Assembly (NCBI GenBank): GCA_030636125.1
Contig: DAOVXM010000233.1
Span: 1 to 5,139, forward strand
DNA from: Chloroflexota bacterium
Lineage (GTDB): Bacteria; Chloroflexota; Anaerolineae; Anaerolineales; UBA4823
DNA length: 5,139 bases
Reading direction: 5' to 3'
Positions 1 through 5,139 of the stretch are shown here, piece after piece. Made by a program: the position numbers and the translations under genes. Each line of letters starts with the position of its first letter. The stretch's first letter is position 1. The notes beneath the pieces are model-generated. The model was not told the DNA's origin. It saw only the letters and a program-made list of their open reading frames with translations, and searched no databases.

Positions 1-19
1 GTCCAGACTAAATAATAGA

Positions 20-117
20 CCAAGAAAATGTCTTGGCTTCAAAACACCTTTTGAGGTATTCTATAAGCAACCCGTTGCACTTGCTAGTTGAATCCAAGAG
101 TTAAAACGGAGCCAAGA
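20..117 (+). promoter_or_regulatory. Leader with alternative hairpins able to mask the HIT gene ribosome site
   Basis: Seen: CCAAGA (20-25) and TCTTGG (31-36) form a perfect 6-bp hairpin with a 5-base loop. The same right arm, extended to 31-40 (TCTTGGCTTC), is also complementary to 108-117 (GGAGCCAAGA): nine Watson-Crick pairs and one G-U, covering the whole GGAG ribosome site of the next gene. The two pairings exclude each other. A small GCAA/TTGC hairpin (67-70/75-78) sits in the loop between them, and a third CCAAGA copy lies at 94-99. Inferred: a translational on/off leader, if the transcript starts upstream of about position 20. No convincing -35/-10 pair is visible; TATAAG at 62-67 lacks a -35 partner, and a start there would remove the switching arm. 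Chance pairing in a short AT-rich leader is a real alternative. Confidence 0.3.
108..111 (+). promoter_or_regulatory. Ribosome-binding site that supports the TTG start of the HIT gene
   Basis: GGAG lies eight bases before TTG at 120. This spacing matches that of the two downstream AGGAG sites (8 bases), so translation from the uncommon TTG codon is credible. The first ATG in frame (147-149) would remove the first nine residues, including the WSPWR segment that is typical of this protein family, and has no comparable site in front of it. Confidence 0.7.
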
Positions 118-119
118 TT

Positions 120-617
120 TTGAAATATATATGGTCACCCTGGCGCATGGAATACATTCAATCCAATAAAAATGAAGAAGGATGCGCTTTCTGCATTGAG
201 ATGGCCCGGCCCGACGGCCCCGAAAACCTGATCGTCTTTCGCGGCCAACGGGTCTTTTTGATCCTCAATCGCTTCCCATATACCAGTGGGCACTTAATGG
301 TCGTTCCATTCCAGCACGAATCTACTTTGATGACACTTGACGATGAGACGCGCGCTGAAATGATACAAGTTACAAATCAGGGCATTCAAACTTTACGAGC
401 AGTATACAACCCCCAAGGCTTCAATGTGGGCATCAATATCGGTGAAGCAGCCGGTGCCGGCATCACCGAACATATCCATATGCATATTGTACCCCGCTGG
501 ACCGGCGACACTAATTTTATGTCTTCCCTGGGTAGTACACGCGTATTGCCAGAAACGTTGGAAGAGACGTACAGGAGGGTTAGAGATGCTTGGGAGGATG
601 TAATACAGAGCAAGTAA
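120..617 (+). CDS. HIT-family protein, Ap4A phosphorylase/hydrolase-like
   Basis: A 165-residue protein of the histidine triad (HIT) superfamily, soluble, with no signal peptide. The triad HIHMH-IVPRW is at residues 118-127, with H118, H120 and H122; H122 is expected to be the nucleophile that forms a nucleotidyl intermediate. The segments WSPWR (5-9), NRFPYTSGHLMVVP (50-63) and GFNVGINIGEAAG (100-112) resemble the mycobacterial Rv2613c-type diadenosine tetraphosphate phosphorylases, so a dinucleoside polyphosphate such as Ap4A is the likely substrate. C22-x2-C25 with H66 resembles the zinc site of other HIT proteins; metal binding here is inference. The start is TTG with GGAG eight bases upstream. 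The thiolase gene follows after 57 bases on the same strand; co-transcription is possible but there is no obvious pathway link, since HIT genes sit beside many unrelated genes. Family assignment is firm; exact substrate is not. Confidence 0.92.
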   Translation: MKYIWSPWRMEYIQSNKNEEGCAFCIEMARPDGPENLIVFRGQRVFLILNRFPYTSGHLMVVPFQHESTLMTLDDETRAEMIQVTNQGIQTLRAVYNPQGFNVGINIGEAAGAGITEHIHMHIVPRWTGDTNFMSSLGSTRVLPETLEETYRRVRDAWEDVIQSK

Positions 618-674
618 AGCACAACTAATTAAAATAAAGATTTCATTCCTACTCAGTGCGAAGGAGAACACATC

Positions 675-1883
675 ATGGCAGACAGCAAATTCGAACCCGT
701 CATTCTGAGCGCGGCGCGCACTCCTAGCGGGCGCTTTCAAGGTAGCTTGAGTGGCATTCCCGCCCCCAAACTGGGAGCGCTAGTGGTAAAGGCAGCCGTA
801 GAACGCTCCGGTATACCCGAGCTGACTGATATTGACGAAGTTCTAATGGGAAACGTGATCTCTGCAGGTTTGGGACAGGCGCCGGCGCGTCAGGCAGCTA
901 TCTATGCTGGGTTACCCGATACTGTTGGGGCTACTGCGATTAATAAAGTCTGTGGTTCTGGATTAAGAACCGTCATGCTTGCAGCTCAAGCGATAAAGGC
1001 TGGTGATGGAGATCTGTTTGTCTCGGGCGGCATGGAAAACATGAGCCGCGCCCCTTACCTGGTGGATGGTCGCACAGGTGCACTGCGTTTTGGTCATGCC
1101 CAATTAACCGACGTTCTGCTGCTCGATGGATTATGGGACCCTTTCGAGAATTGGGGCATGGGTAACGCCGCCGAGTTTATCGCGGATGAGTATGGAGTCA
1201 CCCGCCAGGCAATGGACGAGTTCGCCTTAAACAGTCACTTGAAGGCAGTCACTGCCATCGATAATGGAAAGTTTGAGCATGAGATCATCCCGGTTGAGGT
1301 GCTCGGCAGGAAGGGGAAAGTGACAATATTCGACACTGACGAAACCCCGCGACGGGATACTTCGTTGGAAGCACTAGCAAAGCTAAAGCCGGCCTTTGTC
1401 AAGGACGGCAAGGTAACAGCTGGAAATGCCCCCGGCCTTAACGATGGATCAGCCGCATTGGTAGTCGCCAGCCGTTCTAAAGCTGAAGCGATAGGCAGCA
1501 AGCCGATGGCGCGCATCCTCGGTTACGCTCAGGCAGCAACCCCACCCAAGTATCTCTTTTACGCTCCGGTTAAGGCCATCCCGGTTCTACTCGAGAAAGT
1601 CGGTTGGACGCTCGCTGATGTAGACCTGATCGAATTAAACGAGGCTTTCGCCGCGCAAGTTTTGGCGGATGGCTATGCCCTGGCAGATATAGGTTGGGAT
1701 TGGGACAAGGTTAATATTAATGGTGGTGCTATTGCCCTCGGTCATCCAATCGGAGCCAGTGGAGCACGCGTACTGGTAACTTTGATCTATGCTCTCAAAG
1801 ATCGCGGCTTGAAGCGCGGCGTCGCCTCTCTCTGCCTGGGCGGAGCAGAAGCTGTGGCAATGGCGATTGAAATCGAAGACTAA
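675..1883 (+). CDS. Thiolase (acetyl-CoA C-acyltransferase family)
   Basis: A 402-residue cytosolic thiolase of normal family length. It joins two acyl-CoAs into 3-ketoacyl-CoA or cleaves that product with CoA. All catalytic elements are visible: nucleophile C93 in NKVCGSG, N322 in NEAFAAQ, H357 in GGAIALGHPIGASGAR, and the acid/base C387 in SLCLGG. The N-terminal SAARTPSGRF is also typical. Several pocket residues differ from the classical biosynthetic enzyme of Zoogloea (PhaA): GMG replaces HMG at 161-163, P253 stands where NAS-G is usual (NAPG), YAPVKA (296-301) replaces the GPVPA-type loop, and the C-terminal GGG is GGA (389-391). Acyl preference is therefore unclear; acetoacetyl-CoA is only one option. 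The ATG has AAGGAG (661-666) eight bases upstream. The 3-hydroxyacyl-CoA dehydrogenase follows after 103 bases with a near-identical start region, so the pair probably acts in one pathway (fatty-acid oxidation, butyrate or hydroxybutyrate metabolism). Confidence 0.93.
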   Translation: MADSKFEPVILSAARTPSGRFQGSLSGIPAPKLGALVVKAAVERSGIPELTDIDEVLMGNVISAGLGQAPARQAAIYAGLPDTVGATAINKVCGSGLRTVMLAAQAIKAGDGDLFVSGGMENMSRAPYLVDGRTGALRFGHAQLTDVLLLDGLWDPFENWGMGNAAEFIADEYGVTRQAMDEFALNSHLKAVTAIDNGKFEHEIIPVEVLGRKGKVTIFDTDETPRRDTSLEALAKLKPAFVKDGKVTAGNAPGLNDGSAALVVASRSKAEAIGSKPMARILGYAQAATPPKYLFYAPVKAIPVLLEKVGWTLADVDLIELNEAFAAQVLADGYALADIGWDWDKVNINGGAIALGHPIGASGARVLVTLIYALKDRGLKRGVASLCLGGAEAVAMAIEIED

Positions 1884-1980
1884 GAAGGGGATCAGGGACA
1901 AGGCATAAGTGAAAAGTTTTTCTTCCTATCCCAATCCCTTCTCCTCTAAATAAAGCATGAGTTCACTAAAAATAGGAGAA
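1883..1980 (+). promoter_or_regulatory. Thiolase-dehydrogenase spacer with competing inverted repeats around the ribosome site
   Basis: Seen: AGAAGGG (1883-1889, beginning on the last base of the thiolase stop) is perfectly complementary to CCCTTCT (1936-1942), and inside it GGGA (1895-1898) matches TCCC (1929-1932). The overlapping segment TTCTCCT (1939-1945) is perfectly complementary to AGGAGAA (1974-1980), the ribosome site of the dehydrogenase gene. The bases 1939-1942 are shared, so the two stems exclude each other. The right arm lies in a pyrimidine-rich run (about 1917-1947). No T-run follows either stem, so it does not look like an intrinsic terminator. Inferred: control of dehydrogenase translation. 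A chance result of a pyrimidine tract facing a purine-rich ribosome site is possible. Confidence 0.3.
1974..1979 (+). promoter_or_regulatory. Ribosome-binding site fixing the dehydrogenase start at 1987
   Basis: AGGAGA ends just before the ATG at 1987, with eight bases between AGGAG and the codon. The block AGGAGAACATCTCATG mirrors AGGAGAACACATCATG at the thiolase start. An in-frame ATG at 1957 has no ribosome site in front of it and would add ten residues not expected before the N-terminal Rossmann strand. Confidence 0.85.
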
Positions 1981-1986
1981 CATCTC

Positions 1987-2832
1987 ATGTCAATCGAAAG
2001 AATTTTTATCGTTGGCGCCGGCGCCATGGGCAACGGTATCGCCCAGGTTGCGGCCACCTCTGGTTACCAGGTTACCCTCATGGACGTGGTACCAGAGCAA
2101 CTCGAGCGTGCTAAAGCCAACATCGCCAAATCTGTGGATAAACTGGTTTCCAAAGACGTTATCAGCGCTGAACAGAAGGCTGCAGCCTTGAGCATCCCCA
2201 TGGTTACAAACTTTGTTACCCTGCCTGAAGCGGATTTGATCATCGAAGCTGCCACTGAGAATCTAGACCTAAAACTAAAAATCTTCCGCAACCTGGATGA
2301 GCGGGCTCAACAAGAGGCAATCCTGGCAACCAACACCTCCTCCATCAGCATCACAAAAATAGCTGCCGCCACCCAACGTCCAGAAAATGTGATCGGCATG
2401 CATTTTATGAATCCGGTACCCTTAATGCGCCTGGTAGAGGTCATTCGCGGACTGGCAACCAATGAAAATACCACTAAAACCACAATGGATGTTTGCCGCA
2501 AGATGGGCAAAGAACCAGTGGAAGCCAATGACTCACCTGGATTCATTTCTAATCGTATATTATGTCCGATGATTAATGAGGCTATATTCACCTTACAAGA
2601 AGGTGTCGGCACACCTGAAGCGATTGACTCAGTGATGAAATTAGGCATGAACCATCCCATGGGTCCGTTGACATTATGCGATCTGATCGGTCTGGATGTA
2701 GTGCTGTCTGTGATGGAGATCTTGCAGCGCGATCTAGGAGATGACAAGTACCGCCCAGCCTACCTTTTACGGAAAATGGTGGATGCTGGGCACCTGGGTA
2801 GGAAGACTGGCAAGGGTTTTTATCAGTATTAA
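1987..2832 (+). CDS. hbd: 3-hydroxybutyryl-CoA / short-chain 3-hydroxyacyl-CoA dehydrogenase
   Basis: A 281-residue cytosolic, single-function dehydrogenase that interconverts 3-hydroxyacyl-CoA and 3-ketoacyl-CoA with NAD(H) or NADP(H). An N-terminal Rossmann domain (about 1-185) carries GAGAMG at 10-15 and D33 at the end of the second strand, an acidic residue that usually favours NAD. The active-site residues match the clostridial Hbd set almost position for position: S118 in NTSS, H139 in [10 protein letters not shown]151 in VEVIRG and N189 in SPGFISNR. The C-terminal domain (about 186-281) has [17 protein letters not shown] and ends in the family hallmark [11 protein letters not shown]. 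Length is the family norm (about 280), so it is not the fused FadB type. It lies 103 bases after the thiolase, whose product is its substrate in the synthetic direction. Whether it serves butyrate formation, hydroxybutyrate metabolism or beta-oxidation cannot be told without the missing enoyl-CoA hydratase and acyl-CoA dehydrogenase. Confidence 0.94.
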   Translation: MSIERIFIVGAGAMGNGIAQVAATSGYQVTLMDVVPEQLERAKANIAKSVDKLVSKDVISAEQKAAALSIPMVTNFVTLPEADLIIEAATENLDLKLKIFRNLDERAQQEAILATNTSSISITKIAAATQRPENVIGMHFMNPVPLMRLVEVIRGLATNENTTKTTMDVCRKMGKEPVEANDSPGFISNRILCPMINEAIFTLQEGVGTPEAIDSVMKLGMNHPMGPLTLCDLIGLDVVLSVMEILQRDLGDDKYRPAYLLRKMVDAGHLGRKTGKGFYQY

Positions 2833-2835
2833 TGA

Positions 2836-2940
2836 GGTTAGAGATTTGAAAGAAGAGAGTTGAGAATAGTGATACTATCATTAATCGCGAATCTCGATTC
2901 TCAAAAATCTATGCTCGAGTTTTGGCCCTATCTCATAACC
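2836..2940. other. Nested inverted repeats filling the gap before the GMC gene
   Basis: The 130-base gap between the dehydrogenase stop and the GMC start has no ORF. It is occupied by nested complementary arms: GGTTAGAGAT (2836-2845) with ATCTCATAACC (2930-2940), ten pairs with one bulged A; TTGAGAAT (2860-2867) with ATTCTCAA (2897-2904), eight perfect pairs; inside it AGTGA (2868-2872) with TCATT (2878-2882), including one G-U. AATCG (2883-2887) with CGATT (2895-2899) is an alternative that competes with the eight-pair stem. The outer arms start four bases after the stop codon and end five bases before the weak AAAGG site of the GMC gene. It could be a structured leader, an mRNA-processing or stabilising element, or a dispersed palindromic repeat. 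No T-run makes it an evident terminator. Confidence 0.4.
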
Positions 2941-2962
2941 GAATAAAGGTTGTTGTAGCAAA

Positions 2963-4633
2963 ATGGATACAAAGAAACATTCAGACACATTCGACTACGT
3001 CATCATTGGCTCTGGCTTTGGTGGGAGCGTTTCCGCCATGCGTCTGACAGAGAAGGGCTATAATGTGCTGGTCCTGGAACGTGGTAAGCGTTACCGCGAC
3101 CAAGACTTCGCCACAACCAACTGGAAATTCTGGAAATATCTCTGGATTCCGGCCCTACGCTCCTTTGGCATCCTGCAAATCAGCCTGCTCGAAGGTGTGA
3201 TGGTTCTGCATGGCAACGGCGTAGGGGGAGGCAGCCTGGGTTATTCCAATGTCCTCGAAATCCCCCCTGACCCCATGTTTGAAAACCCGTCCTGGCAACA
3301 TATGGCAGACTGGAAGACAGTATTACGCCCTCATTATAAAACCGCTCGCCATATGTTAGGCGTGGTCAGCAATCCCCGACTTGGCGTAGCCGACCAGATT
3401 TTAAAAGAGATCGCCATGGAAAGAAATACCGTGGACACCTTCCGTCCCACCGAAGTAGGGCTATTCCTTGGTCCAGAGGGAAAGGATGTCTCGGATCCAT
3501 ACTTCGGGGGGGAAGGACCAGACCGTACTGGGTGTATCTATTGTGGAGGGTGCATGGTTGGTTGCCGCTACAACGCTAAAAACACCCTGGTTAAAAACTA
3601 TCTCTATTTTTCAGAAAAATGGGGCGCTCAGGTTCTCCCCCAATTCCTGGTCATCGACATCCGCCCTCTACCACCAGACCAGCTCGATGGGGCACGCTAT
3701 GAGGTGATCTACCGCAGCTCAACTGCCTGGTTTATCAAACCCGAACATAGCCTGCGGGCACGTAACGTGGTGCTTTCAGCAGGCGTGTTGGGTACACTCA
3801 AACTGCTCCTCGAATGCCGGGATGTAACCCGCTCATTGCCTGATATATCCCCTCGCTTAGGTGAAATGGTACGCACCAATAGCGAGGCTCTAATGGGCGC
3901 CGTCGGTCGGGATGACCAGGTGAATTACTCCGAGGGTATCTGTATTACATCCATCGTGAAGGCAGATGAGGTAACCCGGGTTGAGCCCGTACGTTATCCA
4001 GATGGCTCGTCTTTAATGCGTTATATCAGTGCCCCCCTGATCTACACAAGCGGCGGTTTCTTCAAGCGATTACTGATGACTGTCAGAGCCTTTTTCCGCC
4101 ACCCGATAAACTCCTTGCGGACCCACTTTTTACCCGGATGGGCCCGACGCACGACGATACTATTGATTATGCAAACCCTCGACAATCATATGAGTCTGCG
4201 GCTGGGGCGGAGCATACACACCTTGTTCCGACGTGGTCTTGTCGCTGAGCCCGATCCCGAGCACATCGTCCCGTCCAGGATAGAAACCGGTCATGAAGTG
4301 ACCTGGGCATATGCAGAAAAGACCAAAGCTATCCCAATGGGTTCGCTCGGTGAAAACCTGCTCAATTTGCCCACCACGGCGCACATCCTGGGGGGCTGTC
4401 CTTTTGGCAGGGATGCTGAAGAGGGAGTAATTGATCTGGATTGCCAGGTGCACAATTATCCTGGCTTGTACGTGGTGGATGGCTCTATTGTGCCAGCCAA
4501 CCCCGGTGTCAACCCCAGCCTGACCATCACCGCCCTGGCAGAGTACGCTATGAGCCGCGTGCCTCCAAAAGACGGCAAGCCCATACGTCCACCCTTGGGA
4601 GTCAAGCATAAGGTTGATGTTAACCCCGAATAA
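2963..4633 (+). CDS. GMC-family FAD oxidoreductase, cholesterol-oxidase-like
   Basis: A 556-residue flavoenzyme of the glucose-methanol-choline family, without signal peptide. The N-terminal FAD fold shows GSGFGGS (16-22) and E39 at the end of the second strand (VLVLERG), followed by GNGVGGGSLGYSNV (84-97), which wraps the flavin. The C-terminal HILGGCPFG (474-482) and PGVNPSLTITALAEYAM (514-530) place H474 and N517 where class I cholesterol oxidases have active-site His447 and Asn485, so oxidation of an alcohol or sterol-type hydroxyl is likely. Four cysteines, C191, C194, C197 and C201, precede AKNTLVKNYL; their CX2CX2CX3C spacing equals that of 4Fe-4S ferredoxins, though a cluster is unproven. 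A basic, aromatic stretch around 363-390 lies in the substrate/cap region and may face a membrane or lipid. The only usable start is ATG 2963; AAAGG (2945-2949) is 13 bases away, so initiation looks weaker than for its neighbours. It may share lipid-related metabolism with the thiolase pair, but the true substrate is unknown. Confidence 0.87.
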   Translation: MDTKKHSDTFDYVIIGSGFGGSVSAMRLTEKGYNVLVLERGKRYRDQDFATTNWKFWKYLWIPALRSFGILQISLLEGVMVLHGNGVGGGSLGYSNVLEIPPDPMFENPSWQHMADWKTVLRPHYKTARHMLGVVSNPRLGVADQILKEIAMERNTVDTFRPTEVGLFLGPEGKDVSDPYFGGEGPDRTGCIYCGGCMVGCRYNAKNTLVKNYLYFSEKWGAQVLPQFLVIDIRPLPPDQLDGARYEVIYRSSTAWFIKPEHSLRARNVVLSAGVLGTLKLLLECRDVTRSLPDISPRLGEMVRTNSEALMGAVGRDDQVNYSEGICITSIVKADEVTRVEPVRYPDGSSLMRYISAPLIYTSGGFFKRLLMTVRAFFRHPINSLRTHFLPGWARRTTILLIMQTLDNHMSLRLGRSIHTLFRRGLVAEPDPEHIVPSRIETGHEVTWAYAEKTKAIPMGSLGENLLNLPTTAHILGGCPFGRDAEEGVIDLDCQVHNYPGLYVVDGSIVPANPGVNPSLTITALAEYAMSRVPPKDGKPIRPPLGVKHKVDVNPE

Positions 4634-4665
4634 CGCGCAACAACTCCAAATCTAACACAAATAGT

Positions 4666-4723
4666 CAGCCAAGTTATCAAATAATATGGCGGGCATTAAT
4701 GATTCACTGGCTGTACGGGTTTT
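4666..4723 (+). terminator. Possible terminator between convergent genes
   Basis: CAGCCA (4666-4671) and TGGCTG (4708-4713) are perfect complements, continued inward by GT/AC and ATCA/TGAT with small bulges and a loop of about 20 bases. A run of four T (4720-4723) follows six bases after the stem and overlaps the stop codon of the opposing gene. The position between two gene ends is what a terminator needs, but the stem is broken and the T-run short and displaced, so intrinsic function is uncertain. Confidence 0.3.
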
Positions 4724-5139
4724 AAGACTCGATATCCGTGACCCTATACTTTAAAAGTAAATTATCCAGTGCTTCTCGCAACAGCACCGCTTCTCCAATC
4801 CCCTCTTTCTCCGACAATCTCGAGAGCCGCTCAAGCTGGGTTTGCGTGTAATGCGTGGTTCTGGGTACCATGCGCTCTTCATAAGCCAATCGCACTTGGT
4901 TCCCGCCCATTTCTTTTGCCTGGTACATGGCCTGGTCCGCTTTGCGCAGCAGCTCCGTCTCTGAACGAGCGTCAACTGGATAAGATGCAATCCCCGCACT
5001 GAGCGTAACCTGGATTTCAAAGGGAGTCTCCGCTCCTTCAAATTTCTTCCGACTTTCCACCGCTGCCCGTATCCGTTCGAGTGTTAATAACGAAGACTCA
5101 CGCTCCTTATCGGGGAAAAGTAATGCAAAATCATCTCCA
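4722..5139 (-). CDS. GGDEF-domain protein with ribbon-helix-helix-like C-terminus (N-terminus beyond window)
   Basis: The frame is open to the right edge, giving 138 visible residues; a GTG at 5060 is internal, not a start. The first visible residues, GDDFALLF, are the signature loop of a GGDEF domain, so the preceding Gly lies across the edge (its last base, T, is compatible) and the motif would read GGDDF. LSAGIASYP (46-54) and LLRKADQAMYQAKEMGGNQV (63-82) are the standard end of the domain, which makes cyclic di-GMP from two GTP. After it, residues 92-131 (RTT, then LERLSRLSEKEG, then LLREALDNLL) read as a CopG/Arc-type ribbon-helix-helix DNA-binding module, an unusual partner. The Asp at the fourth signature position may lower activity. 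Sensor domains and the RxxD inhibitory site would lie upstream, out of view. It converges with the GMC gene, ending 88 bases from it, so it is a separate transcription unit. Confidence 0.88.
   Translation of the reverse strand, partial: GDDFALLFPDKERESSLLTLERIRAAVESRKKFEGAETPFEIQVTLSAGIASYPVDARSETELLRKADQAMYQAKEMGGNQVRLAYEERMVPRTTHYTQTQLERLSRLSEKEGIGEAVLLREALDNLLLKYRVTDIES

Noticed and set aside
20..36. CCAAGA/TCTTGG hairpin as a terminator of an upstream gene
   Set aside because: No T-run follows on the + strand, and on the - strand the tract after the stem is only mildly T-rich; no upstream gene end is visible.
1..119. Coding sequence in the left flank
   Set aside because: No frame with a start, ribosome site and recognisable protein could be supported in this AT-rich stretch.
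629..636. TAAAAT as a -10 box before the thiolase
   Set aside because: No acceptable -35 hexamer 16-18 bases upstream; the sequence is simply AT-rich.
1957..1986. Upstream in-frame ATG as start of the 3-hydroxyacyl-CoA dehydrogenase (ten extra residues)
   Set aside because: No ribosome site precedes it, while AGGAG sits eight bases before ATG 1987, and family proteins begin right before the Rossmann strand.
2307..2747. Minus-strand 146-codon frame inside the dehydrogenase gene
   Set aside because: Lies wholly antisense to a gene with all catalytic motifs; its translation is low-complexity Ser/Ile/Thr-rich and shows no family motif.
2860..2881. TTGAGA and TATCAT as a promoter for the GMC gene
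   Set aside because: Each resembles a consensus hexamer but they are only ten bases apart, too close for a sigma70 promoter; TTGAGA is better explained as part of the inverted repeat.
3468..3707. Plus-strand 79-codon frame in another phase inside the GMC gene
   Set aside because: Overlaps the cysteine-motif region of a well-supported gene and has no coding signature of its own.
4160..4609. Minus-strand 149-codon frame inside the GMC gene
   Set aside because: Antisense shadow of the conserved GMC C-terminal region; no recognisable domain and no ribosome site worth noting.
4722..5060. GGDEF gene as a complete 112-residue protein starting at GTG 5060
   Set aside because: The frame continues without a stop to the window edge and the upstream codons encode the GGDEF signature loop, so the GTG codes for an internal Val.

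Overview
The window holds four complete genes on the + strand and one gene on the - strand that is cut by the right edge. In order they are a HIT-family nucleotide hydrolase/phosphorylase, a thiolase, a short-chain 3-hydroxyacyl-CoA dehydrogenase, a cholesterol-oxidase-like GMC flavoenzyme, and, facing them, the C-terminal end of a GGDEF (diguanylate cyclase) protein. There are no RNA genes, insertion sequences or CRISPR arrays that I can see. Base composition is moderate (about half GC) with AT-richer gaps, and starts carry classical AGGAG ribosome sites. The protein flavours (an Rv2613c-like HIT protein, a thiolase ending in CLGGAEAVAM, a GMC enzyme with a four-cysteine motif) would fit a Chloroflexota/Anaerolineae-type bacterium. 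That placement is a guess from memory of families and cannot be proven from the window.

Layout: 1-119 is a leader with inverted repeats that can pair with the ribosome site of the HIT gene. 120-617 is the HIT gene (TTG start). 675-1883 (thiolase) and 1987-2832 (3-hydroxyacyl-CoA dehydrogenase) carry nearly identical ribosome-binding/start regions and form the metabolic core. They catalyse adjacent, reversible steps: acyl-CoA condensation/cleavage and 3-ketoacyl-CoA reduction/3-hydroxyacyl-CoA oxidation. This is the chemistry of beta-oxidation, butyrate formation or hydroxybutyrate metabolism, but the enoyl-CoA hydratase and acyl-CoA dehydrogenase that would settle the direction are not here. 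A 130-base gap (2833-2962) with nested inverted repeats leads to the GMC oxidoreductase (2963-4633), which may oxidise an alcohol or sterol-like substrate. A convergent gap (4634-4721) with an imperfect hairpin separates it from the GGDEF gene (4722-5139, - strand).

Most of the window is ordinary metabolism. The points that deserve a second look are: the GGDEF protein, whose C-terminal tail reads as a ribbon-helix-helix DNA-binding domain and whose signature reads (G)GDDF; the ferredoxin-spaced CX2CX2CX3C motif in the GMC flavoenzyme; altered CoA-pocket residues in the thiolase; and three intergenic regions with strong potential RNA structure, two of which could form mutually exclusive pairings that mask a ribosome-binding site. 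All RNA-structure statements were made by hand pairing and are hypotheses.
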